Assembly (NCBI GenBank): GCA_963555705.1
Contig: OY743182.1
Coordinates: 51,712,592 to 51,776,591, forward strand
DNA from: Ligustrum vulgare
Taxonomy: Eukaryota; Streptophyta; Magnoliopsida; Lamiales; Oleaceae
DNA length: 64,000 nucleotides
Direction of reading: 5' to 3'
Each line of letters opens with the position of its first letter. The stretch's first letter is position 1. A program made the translations under genes and the position numbers. Under the pieces are notes generated by a model that worked only from the letters and a program-made list of their open reading frames with translations, searched no databases and was not told the origin of the DNA. Shown here one piece after another: positions 36,004 to 47,000 of the stretch.

Positions 36004-37090
36004 GGGAGAATTTTAAAAATACCCAAGTCAAACAATGGCTAAGTCAAAATATCCTAACTTTTCAAAAACTAACCACAATATCCTTTTTTCTTTAAAAGGA
36101 CGTGTATACCCTTAATAACCATATTTCTCTTATACCCTTCATTTATCTCATATTTCATATTTATATTAAAACGGAAACAATACAATTCTCACTTTTCATT
36201 ATTCTCTCGTTTTTTCATTTGTTTGTGCTCAATACGCAGATAAATTATTCTCTCATTTTTATCTGTTTGTGCTAAAAAAAATCTGCAAAAAATATACAAA
36301 TCTCAACTAAAAGATTTCATTCGCTACTTCTTATCGGTAAGTTGATTTAGCAATATTTATTATACTGTATTTAATTTTGTTCTCGTTGTGTTAAACTTAT
36401 TCAACAGATCTATAACTTCAGTAAACAAAAATTAACGAAAAATTCATATATTGTTAATTTTTTAGTTAATAATAATTATAGATCTATAATTATGTAGACT
36501 AAACAATTAAAATTAATATGGTGAAGTGTGATTTTTATCAGTTTAATAACAAAATCGAAAAAATTGAACATAAGAGCGAAAAAAGGTGCCTGCAATGGTC
36601 CGGCCAGACCCTTGCAGGGACCAGCCGGACCATTATAGGATCCGGCCGGACCATGAATTGGTCCGGCCGGACCTAATTGCAGGGTCCGGCCGGACCAATT
36701 TCAAAAATGATTATTCTAACTTAATTTTTTACATTATAAATAAATTATAAAATTCTAAATAATTTTTTTATTCTTAATATTATTTATCATATGTTACAAA
36801 AATAATTTCATTACTAAATAATGTCATAATTTGTTAATAATAATTACAAATAAGATATGTAATTATAATTTCATAATTTCTTAATAAAAATGAATTAATA
36901 ATTACATAATAATTAGAAATAAGATATGTAATTATAATTTCATAATGCAAATAACAAATTTATTAATAATATCAAAATAAATATAATTATAATAATTAAA
37001 TATTGTTTAATTTTCCTACTTGTTCATTTACGTGAGGTAGTCTACAATGTAGAATGATTAAATATTGCGGAAGCATGGTCCGGCCGGACC
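36004..37090. repeat. Left terminal region of the MULE
   Basis: It contains, from the outside in, an AT-rich terminal part, the GGTCCGGCCGGACC cluster, one copy of the AT-rich unit that is amplified on the right, and an inner block (about 37005-37075). The inner block is the reverse complement of 43963-44030. It ends about 105 bases before the transposase ATG and probably holds that gene's promoter. Confidence 0.75.
36595..36702. repeat. Cluster of GGTCCGGCCGGACC palindromes (left)
   Basis: Five exact or near copies of the 14-base palindrome GGTCCGGCCGGACC lie in about 100 bases. Another exact copy is at 37077-37090. They stand out as GC islands in DNA that is otherwise over 75 percent AT. 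Matching copies occur at the right end (49841-49915). A role as transposase-binding or methylation-sensitive sites is conjecture. Confidence 0.9.
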
Positions 37091-37195
37091 GAGGCTACGG
37101 CCCGACAACTATTTTTTTATAATTATTTTTTATCAGTTACTCTGATTTTCCTAAATTGTTGTTTTGAAATTTTATTATTTTTAATTAATGCAGAT

Positions 37196-39523
37196 ATGGC
37201 TTTCATACCAGTTTCTTATTTTGGTGAATTCGTGGTTGATGAAAATCTGCGATGGTCATGGAAATATACAAGTGATCAAAACATTTCTGTAATTTTTTTA
37301 ACTCCAGGTATGTCATTTACAGACATGTACAGCAAATTACAAGATCAACTCGAAGTTAATCCATCTGAATATGATATGAAATTTGGATTTCTATATAACT
37401 CTAATTCTACTGTTGCATTGCCACCCTTGTTTGTTACTTCTGATGTGCAAATTACGTGGTTAATTGAGGCGAATAAAAAGGAAACTATTCCTCTATGTGT
37501 AACTTTAGTACGAAAGGATACCCTCGATAATCAGAATGAAGAATTCGATGGTGGGGATCAGAATGTGAATGATATTTGGGACACATTAGAAATAGTTCGT
37601 GAGGATGATGATGTTATCCCTGATACAGTTCCTCTTATCACCCATAGAGGTCACGATGTAGTCGGAGACAATCAGGAAGACATTCCATTTACAAACAATG
37701 ATCTGATTAATTTATCCAGACGTCAACATGAGCACTTCGAGAACTCACAGGCTGGGCCAAGTTCACGATCGACTAATTGTTCACGTGTGGTTCCAGATGA
37801 TGAAGATTTGGAAGTCCAGCAATTATTTAATACCAAGCAAGATCTCCAAGAAGCGGTGCACAGTATTGCACTTAAGCACAATTTCGAGTTTAAAGTGAAG
37901 AAGTCAGACAGGAGTACCTACACAATTGTCTGTGTAGATGATAATTGTAGTTGGCGTCTGCGAGCAACGAGGATGGACACAAATCAATTCTTCGTAGTTC
38001 GCAAGTATGCACGAGAGCATACTTGTCAAGTGGGCATTCGTCGAAATGATCACAGACAAGCTCGTTCATGGTTTATAGGACGACAGATAATGCATAAGTT
38101 TGATGACCCAAGGACTATTTACAGACCCAGAGACATCATTAACAATGTGCAGAGAGATTTTGGGGTGACCATGAGCTACCAGAAGGCCTGGAAGGCTAGA
38201 GAATGTGCGTTAGAGGATTTAATGGGTTCACCCGAGGAAAGTTATGCTAAATTAGCCAGGTATTGTCATAACATGTCGAGAACTAATCCTGGTTCGACAT
38301 TCTTTATTGAGGCTGACGATGACAATCGCTTCAAGTATTTTTTCATGGCTCTTGGACAATATATAAATGGATTTAGAAGATCGATGCGACCTCTAATTCT
38401 AGTAGATGGTACAACATTGAAAGCTAGATATGAAGGGAAGTTAATTATTGCTACATGTCAAGATGCCAACATTCAAATATACCCTCTTGCGTTCGGCATA
38501 GTGGATAGCGAAAATGATCTAGCGATGAATTGGTTTTTCTCAAAGTTGAGGGAAGTAATTGGAGATGTCCATTAGCTTGCTTTTATAACTGATCGCGGAA
38601 ATTCTATCATAAATGGTATAGCTGAAGTTTTTCCCGAGGCACACCACGGTTATTGCATGTACCATATACAAGGAAATTTGAAGACGACGTACCGTGGTAC
38701 TGGGATCGTTGCCTTGTTTAAGAGAGCGGCAGAGGCTTACACTTTTGAAGATTATAATAAGTTCATGATTGAAATAAATAACAAGAGTGAGAAAGCCTCG
38801 GAGTACTTAATAGATAAATTGGGGATTCAACATTGGGCACGGTGTCAATTTTCAGGACGTCGATACAATATGATGACGTCAAATAATGTGGAGTCTTTGA
38901 ATGCATTATTTAAGAAGGATCGAGAGTTACCAATTCTGGCAATGATTAAGAACATTAGGGAGAAGTTACAGGTTTGGTTTCACGATAGACTCGAGGAATC
39001 TCAATCATGCACATCTTATCTCACCCCTGCCATGGAAACCAAACTCTTCAAGACATTAGACCTGGCTAGAAGGTTGGGCGTGGAGCCACTGGATCAGTTT
39101 AGATTCAACGTTGTATGCGGACGTAATGTTGGTTATGTTGTGGACTTGAATGAGAACACGTGCACGTGTAAACAGTTTCAGCTTGAGCGCTTTCCATGCT
39201 CTCATGCAGTTGCAGTTGCTAGACATAGGGGCTTTTCACCACAGTCATTATCAACTGAGTACTATACGATTGCTTTTTGGAGAGAAGCATATGCTGAAAC
39301 TATATTTCCTCTACCAAATGAGGGTGAGTGGGAACTTCCCGAACACTTGCTCCCGCTTGATAATTTACTGCCACCGAATGTCCGAAGACATACTCCTGGA
39401 CGTGTACGTACGTCTAGAATACCATCTATTGGAGAGTTTCCCAGACCGCGAAAGTGCGGCAGGTGCGGCGCAGTCGGTCATACTCGCCAAACTTGTACTA
39501 GTCAGATTCCCTTGAATAATTAA
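37196..39523 (+). pseudogene. MuDR-type MULE transposase with one in-frame stop
   Basis: A single reading frame of 775 codons interrupted only by TAG at 38573-38575. Order of domains: a PB1-like N-terminal part (SYFGEFVVDENLRWSW), an acidic linker, the MuDR DNA-binding domain (LFNTKQDLQEAV to CSWRLRATRM, about residues 220-270), the MULE DDE core with D in LVDGTTLK (about 402), D in FITDRG (about 465) and E in SNNVESLN, a SWIM zinc finger (CTCKQF...FPCSHAVA near 39165-39210), and a CCHC knuckle (CGRCGAVGHTRQTC near 39454-39495). The length is normal for autonomous plant MULEs. The stop falls three residues before the second catalytic block, so unless suppressed no complete enzyme is made. Read from the left terminal region; no introns needed. 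Confidence 0.93.
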
Positions 39524-39658
39524 TTTTATCACTATTAAAACTTTTACTGTAATTGTAGTGTTGTTGATAATAAATTATCTTATTCTGTCTATGTTAATAA
39601 AGTTCGTGAATGACTTATTAAACGGTGAAAGATGATAAATGTTTCTTGGGGAAAAAAA

Positions 39659-39752
39659 AAAGATATTTTAGGGTTTAGGGTATAGTTTTCTATTTTGGGG
39701 TTTGGGGTATAGTTTTCTATTTTGGGGTTTGGGTTTAGGGTTTAGGGTTTAT
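39659..39752. repeat. Telomere-like TTTAGGG sequence between the MULE genes
   Basis: TTTAGGG and TTTGGGG-type heptamers alternate with a 27-base unit (GGGGTTTGGGGTATAGTTTTCTATTTT) present twice, ending in TTTAGGGTTTAGGGTTTA. It lies in the 3' intergenic space between the converging genes. Confidence 0.8.
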
Positions 39753-41154
39753 ATATACATACTATTTTTTTGTTCCAAAAAATATATTGTTATCTATACT
39801 TGTGAGGCAATTTATTCAACTAAAGAAACTGACAAATAAAAACAATAATAAATAAATTGACGATAATAAAAAAATTGACAAATAAATATATATACACAAT
39901 TACATATAAAACTATATTTTTACATTTCTAAATCTTATGGATCACAATTGTAGGTAAATAAATCAGTAGCCAACTTTATTCTCCACTTCTGTATATGTTC
40001 TTGATTGATCATCTTGACATCTCGTCCGATGCTCAAGAACTCAATATATTTTATTGCAAAAATCCCTCAATCTCCACTGTAAGTTAAAAAAAAAAAAAAA
40101 ACTTTAGTGAAATAAATTAATATAGTTAAGAATTTAATTAAATACTAGAATACGAGTATAAGAAAATTTACCTGACACCTTGTTTGGAAATCCCCTTGAT
40201 CCTCTCAATGGCTAGTACATCATCGACATGAATTCCAGCACGCTTAGCCATTAGAGGAACAATGAATGCCAAGGGCATCAGAGTTTCTTGGAGTTGGGTC
40301 TCTGTGAAACAACCATGTTCGGAGTCGTACACATACATTTTCGATTCGGAAAACACGACCTCAACAGCAATGATGTGCGAGTTCCCGATCACCGGAATAT
40401 AGATGTGTGTACAACCCGTCCACGACTGGCCACACACGGGCTCTGCCCCTACCACGTAGTCCGACATGTAATCTGGAAACACGTACGAGGTAGGGTTGCT
40501 TTCGAACATTGAGTACTCAATGTCGACAGCATTTTTAAAGCCGCAACACAAGATCACTCGCCCGGGAAAGCCGAACGATTTCGGGTACCTACTAGCCCGA
40601 TCACGCAGCAACTCCATTGCAAGATCAACATGCTACAACATAAAATATAAGCGAATTAAATATTATTTAATCAACAAATAATATAGTGAGTTCACATAAT
40701 TACGATTATGCACTCACATCGTCGACAAGCCAAGCTCCGCTTCTGAGGACTATTGCGAACCAATCTTTGGCATCCGATATTGTTGTCTTCCCAATAGTGA
40801 AGCGAAACCTGAATGAATAAATAATTAGAGATTCATATATAATCATTTTTACAGTTAACAAATAAATAAACAAGTAGATAACAAACTTACTTCGACTTAA
40901 GTTGAGAGTACCACATATCGAACACCTTTTGCTTCGCAGGATCGACTTCGCGGAATAAGTTGACATAAGTGCCGTCCACGAATGTCCTCTTCTTCGCCTC
41001 GGCCGTGAAGGGAGAAAGAACATGCTGTGAGGGTTGTCTTGTCCTCTTACTTATAATCTGCTCCTTCACCTCGACAGTACGTTTCTGTCCCCTCTTCTCG
41101 ACCATATCCGTCAGCCGCTCAGTCGACTCATCCTCCGGCACCTCGACACCCGAG

Positions 41155-41480
41155 TCACCTCCTCCTCTGGTTCTCGAGGCACCACCTCCTCCCCCCCCCC
41201 CCCCGAGTGACCTCCTCCTCCGGCTCTCGAGGCACCACCTCCTCCGCCCCCCGAGTCACCTCCTCCTCCGACACCCGAGGTACCTCCTCCTCCGCCGCCC
41301 CCCGAGGCACCTCCTCTTCCGCCCCCCGAGTCACCTCCTCCTCCGCCCCCCGAGTCACCTCCTCCTCCGGCTCTCGAGGCACCACCTCCTCCGCCCCCCG
41401 AGTCACCTCCTCCTCCGACACCCGAGGCACCTCCTCCTCCGCCGCCCCCCGAGGCACCTCCTCCTCCACACGAGGCACCC
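41155..41480. repeat. GC-rich coding minisatellite with C14 tract (exon 7 of ULP1-like gene)
   Basis: Units of about 24-27 bases built on ACCTCCTCCTCCGCCCCCCGAG are arranged in a higher-order pattern that repeats after about 130 bases (41210-41270 resembles 41365-41425). On the minus strand they encode EEEVTRGAEE / VPREPEEE-type acidic repeats. A run of 14 C at 41191-41204 lies between the two reading frames of the exon and is the likeliest slip site. Confidence 0.9.
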
Positions 41481-41579
41481 CCTCAGTCGGCACCCCGTAG
41501 AAATCTTGCTCCGTCATCCGAGCTATCATATCATCCAGCTCATCATGCTCTGGCATCATATATGAGGCTCCATGCCCAT

Positions 41580-41680
41580 CTCGGAGCTCATCCCTAAGGG
41601 CGTCGACCTTACCTCCAAGGGCGTCGACCTTACCTCCGAGGGCGTTGACCTTCACTTCGAGGGCGTCGACCTTACCTCGG
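41580..41680 (-). repeat. 21-bp tandem repeat coding a heptad coiled coil
   Basis: About four copies of a 21-base unit (GGCAAGGTCGACGCCCT-like on minus) encode consecutive seven-residue repeats such as GKVDALG. Hydrophobic V and L recur at a and d-like positions. A coiled-coil or oligomerisation segment is inferred. Confidence 0.75.
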
Positions 41681-41867
41681 AGCTCATCCCCAAGGGCATG
41701 CATCTCATCACGAATGACCCCCACCAGACGCTCAAACAAATCATCAATGTGAGGTACTGGGCACTGAAAACAAAAATGACAATTGATTATTTAACTCAAA
41801 TATTATAACATGTAAATGTGATCATTAAAATACTATTGTTTATTGAAAATTGAATCCATTAACATAC

Positions 41868-42810
41868 CGGGGGAGTGGGGGTGCGTAAAGGTCTGCGAGA
41901 TGCCCCTGGTGAATGAGATCTCATGAGCGGAGGGGACATGTCTCGTATTAGACTGCTTTGATCCTAGATATAACAAAAGTGGAAATTAAATGTCGAATAT
42001 TGTTTATTTAAGATTCTACAAAATTTTCGATAGAGTCTCCCCTTAAAATTGGACTTAGCCACCCTATAAAGGGACATCAAAATGTCATAATAAAGCAAAA
42101 ACATTCAACCACTCAACCACGACAATTCAAAACACCAACCACAACTCAATAATACTCCCATATCACAGATTACTCCAAAAATAATTCTCAACTCAAAAAC
42201 ATATCAAATTCAAATTATAAACTCCAAATAATAGGAAATAAACTAACCCCCAGTAAAATATTATAGCTTATTGAATCCATGAACATACCGGAGGAGTGGA
42301 GGAGCGTAGAGGTCCGCGAGATGCCCCCGGTGAATGAGATCTCATGAGCGGCGGAGACATGTCTCGTACTGGACTGCGTTGATCCTAGATATAACAAAAG
42401 TGGAAATTAAATGTCGAATATTGTTTATTTAAGATTCTACAAATTTTTCGACAGAGTCTCCCCTTAAAATTGGACTTAGCCACCCTATAAAGGGACATCA
42501 AAATGTCATAATAAAGCAAAAACATTCAACCACTCAACCACGACAATTCAAAACACCAACCACAACTCAATAATACTCCCATATCACCGACTACTCCAAA
42601 AATAATTCTCAACTCAAAAACATATCAAATTCAAATTATAAACTCCAAATAATATAATAGGAAATAAACTAACCCCCAGTAAAATATTATAGCTTATTGA
42701 ATCCATGAACATACCGGAGGAGTGGAGGAGCGTAGAGGTCCGCGAGATGCCCCCGGTGAATGAGATCTCATGAGCGGCGGGGACATGTCTCGTACTGTAC
42801 TGCGTTGATC
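41868..42810 (-). repeat. Tandem triplication (about 420 bp unit) carrying a 96-bp exon
   Basis: Three direct copies of a unit of about 420 bases each contain one exon of exactly 96 bases (41868-41963, 42289-42384, 42715-42810). Each is bounded by TCTAG/GAT and CCG/GTATGT splice sites and encodes 32 residues with the core RDMSPPLMRSHSPGASR. Intron sequence between copies is also nearly identical, so the duplications are recent and preserve frame. Confidence 0.88.
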
Positions 42811-44040
42811 CTAGATATAACAAAAGTGAAGATTAATTATTTAACCCAAAAGGTAAATAACAATCTAAAATTACATTACATACCAGTCCACGCATGTAGT
42901 CCTGCTCCTCCTCTACGGTCGAAGCCGTCAACGCATGAAGGACTTCGAGCTAATATATTAACATTCAAACAATTTATAAATCATGTGTCAAATATTATAT
43001 TACATTAATAATAATTTATAAACGCTCACGTCAGGATCATCGAGGATAGCCGAAAGCTTCCTAGAAGTTGGCGCCTCCGTTGCTATCCAATTTAACATCC
43101 GAGAAAATCGCGTCCCCGTCTTAACTGCCCACCTGTCACCTAAGGCGGGAATTACCTCATATGCCCATATCTGTGAAACTTACAATTATTATGACGATGA
43201 AAAACATAATAAACTAATTCAAAATGAAAAGTTTAAAATTATTACCTGCAGAGCAAAAGGGAAGCCGTACGCATCATACTTCCGGGGGCCCTTATTCACC
43301 TTGGGCATCGAATGAGTTTTCTTAAATATGTTAACGGTATCGACATAAATTATAGACCCACATGGATAGTTGTTGAAGGCTTCAATATCATCAACAAGTT
43401 CCAAACCATATAAGTCGATACCATTCTTTGCTTGCTTGCCCTTCACGAAGCTCTCAAGAATATAGACCATGCATAATTTCAATCTGTCCAACATATCGGG
43501 ACAAGTCTTTATAGTATTCAAGAGCTCCTCCCTCTAAATGGCCCTTTGTTCTTCAAAGTATTTCAGATGAAGCCTCGATTTTGAACGTAATTCGGGCATT
43601 TTTTTCATTTCGCGATCACACTTTAATCCCGTGATGAGGGAAAACTCAAACCTCGAGAATGTGACTATCTTGTCATCCCCGAAGCAAAAACTATATGCAC
43701 CACCGTCTACTGGCTTCAGAAGTTGAAGTACCAGAGAATCTATAATCTGAGCCGAAAATTGCATCTTGGTCAATTCCTTGAATCGCCATAGGAATGATCG
43801 ATTCAAGATATCTTGATGATACTCATCAAGAGTCTTTAGAACTTCGTCGAATTCATTTTCCATGTACTGGGAAACTTTAGCCGGAAGCCCTCTCAGTTCA
43901 AGACCAATAGCATACTCCATTCTGCAATAATTTCAAATGTTAGAATCAAAGTTCAAAAAAGTATGCCGCAATATTTAACCATTCTACATTGTAAACTACC
44001 GCACGTAAAAATGAACAAGTAGGAAAATTAAACTTTACAG

Positions 44041-47000
44041 GAAAAACTTTATTATTATTATTTTTTTATTATTATGGTTTATATATAAACATTATTAATT
44101 ATTATTGTATTATTATTATTTTTTATTAAAGTTGTGTAATTATAATTATAATTATTAATGTTATGAAACTATTGTATATATTTTTACATTTATGAAATTA
44201 TAGTTCATATTTATTATTTCTAATTATTATGAAAAATATTAATAATTTTTTATCAACAATATTTAATTATTATAATTATATTTAATATTTATTTTGATAT
44301 TATTAATAAATTTCTTATTTGCATGATGAAATTATAATTACATATCTTATTTCTAATTATTGTGAAATTATTAATTCATTTTTATTAAGAAATTATGAAA
44401 TTGTAATTACATATCTTATTTGTAATTATTATTAACAAATTATGACATTATAATTACATTTTCCAACATTGTGAAATTATTAAATTTTTGTTACAATTAT
44501 GAAATCATAGTTAGCCATTTGTTAATTCTAATTATATTTAGTAATGATTTTTTTTTTTTGTAATAAATATAAATAATATTAAGAATAAAAAAATTATTTA
44601 GAATTTTATAATTTATTTATAATGTAAAAAAAGATGTCGTCAAAGACTTTACTATTATTATTTTTATTATTATGGTTTATATATAAACAATATTAATTAT
44701 TATTGTATTATTTTTTTATTTATTAAAGTTGTGTAATTATAATTATTAATGTTATGAAACTATAATATATATTTTTACATTTATGAAATTATAGTTCATA
44801 TTTATTATTTCTAATTATTATGAAAAATATTAATAATTTTTTATCAACAATATTTAATTATTATAATTATATTTATTTTGATATTATTAATAAATTTCTT
44901 ATTTGCATTATGAAATTATAATTACATATCTTACTTCTAATTATTATGAAATTATTAAATTTTTGTTACAATTATGAAATCATAGTTAGCCATTTGTTAA
45001 TTCTAATTATATTTAGTAATGATTTTTTTTTTTTTTGTAATAAATATAAATAATATTAAGAATAAAAAAATTATTTAGAATTTTATAATTTATTTATAAT
45101 GTAAAAAAAGATGTCGTCAAAGACTTTATTATTATTATTTTTATTATTATGGTTTATATATAAACAATATTAATTATTATTGTATTATTTTTTTATTTAT
45201 TAAAGTTAAGTAATTATAATTATTAATGTTACGAAACTATAATATATATTTTTACATTTATGAAATTATAGTTCATATTTATTATTTCTAATTATTATGA
45301 AAAATATTAATAATTTTTTATCAACAATATTTAATTATTATAATTATATTTAATTTGATATTATTAATAAATTTCTTATTTGCATTATGAAATTATAATT
45401 ACATATCTTACTTCTAATTATTATGAAATTATTAAGTTTTTTTTACAATTATGAAATCATAGTTAGCCATTTGTTAATTCTAATTATATTTAGTAATGAT
45501 TTTTTTTTTTTTTGTAATAAATATAAATAATATTAAGAATAAAAAAATTATTTAGAATTTTATAATTTATTTATAATGTAAAAAAAGATGTCGTCAAAGA
45601 CTTTATTATTATTATTTTTATTATTATGGTTTATATATAAACAATATTAATTACTATTGTATTATTTTTTTATATATTAAAGTTGTGTAATTATAATTAT
45701 TAATGTTATGAAACTATAATATATATTTTTACATTTGTGAAATTATAGTTCATATTTATTATTTCTAATTATTATGAAAAATATTAATAATTTTTTATCA
45801 ACAATATTTAATTATTATAATTATATTTATTTTGATATTATTAATAAATTTCTTATTTGCATTATGAAATTATAATTACATATCTTACTTCTAATTATTA
45901 TGAAATTATTAAGTTTTTGTTACAATTATGAAATCATAGTTAGCCATTTCTTAATTCTAATTATATTTAGTAATGATTTTTTTTTTTTTTTGTAATAAAC
46001 ATAAATAATATTAAGAATAAAAAAATTATTTAGAATTTTATAATTTATTTATAATGTAAAAAAAGATGTCGTCAAAGACTTTATTATTATTATTTTTATT
46101 ATTATGGTTTATATATAAACAATATTAATTACTATTGTATTATTTTTTTATTTATTAAAGTTGTGTAATTATAATTATTAATGTTATGAAACTATAATAT
46201 ATATTTTTACATTTATGAAATTATAGTTCATATTTATTATTTCTAATTATTATGAAAAATATTAATAATTTTTTATCAACAATATTTAATTATTATAATT
46301 ATATTTATTTTGATATTATTAATAAATTTCTTATTTGCATTATGAAATTATAATTACATATCTTACTTCTAATTATTATGAAATTATTAAGTTTTTGTTA
46401 CAATTATGAAATCATAGTTAGCCATTTCTTAATTCTAATTATATTTAGTAATGATTTTTTTTTTTTTTTTGTAATAAATATAAATAATATTAAGAATAAA
46501 AAAATTATTTAGAATTTTATAATTTATTTATAATGTAAAAAAAGATGTCGTCAAAGACTTTATTATTATTATTTTTATTATTATGGTTTATATATAAACA
46601 ATATTAATTATTATTGTATTATTTTTTTATTTATTAAAGTTGTGTAATTATAATTATTAATGTTATGAAACTATAATATATATTTTTACATTTATGAAAT
46701 TATAGTTCATATTTATTATTTCTAATTATTATGAAAAATATTAATAATTTTTTATCAACAATATTTAATTATTATAATTATATTTATTTTGATATTATTA
46801 ATAAATTTCTTATTTGCATTATGAAATTATAATTACATATCTTACTTCTAATTATTATGAAATTATTAAGTTTTTGTTACAATTATGAAATCATAGTTAG
46901 CCATTTGTTAATTCTAATTATATTTAGTAATGATTTTTTTTTTGTTAATAAATATAAATAATATTAAGAATAAAAAAATTATTTAGAATTTTATAATTTA

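Larger units (their letters stand above)
39935..43920 (-). pseudogene. MULE-borne DUF1985 + ULP1 (C48)-like protease gene, about 10 exons
   Basis: Exons by GT-AG sites and phase: 43246-43920, 43030-43170, 42884-42949, 42715-42810, 42289-42384, 41868-41963, 40891-41763, 40718-40808, 40172-40632 and 39935-40076. The first exon holds a DUF1985-type domain (FSRFEFSLITGLKC), widespread in plant MULE ULP1 proteins. Exons 4-6 are near-identical copies. Exon 7 encodes heptad repeats (GKVDALG-type) and an acidic minisatellite-coded tract. Exons 9-10 carry the C48 fold: His in GNSH, Asp in VYDSEH, oxyanion Gln in SKQGV. The family normally cleaves SUMO from proteins. Lesions: TAG at 43534-43536, a frameshift across the poly-C/minisatellite region of exon 7, and TGA at 40067-40069 exactly where the catalytic Cys is expected (SGD-stop-GIF). 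The sequence reads cleanly on to a terminal TAA at 39935-39937. Confidence 0.87.

Noticed and set aside
39659..39752. A true telomere or chromosome end
   Set aside because: Only a few degenerate units are present, embedded within a transposon with normal sequence on both sides.
40067..40069. TGA at the catalytic cysteine as a selenocysteine codon
   Set aside because: Land plants are not known to have selenocysteine insertion machinery, and the gene has two other lesions, so nonsense mutation is far likelier.
40969..41565. Long plus-strand Pro/Leu-rich open frame over the GC-rich repeat
   Set aside because: It is the antisense shadow of the acidic minisatellite in exon 7 of the minus-strand ULP1-like gene; the repeat keeps all frames open.
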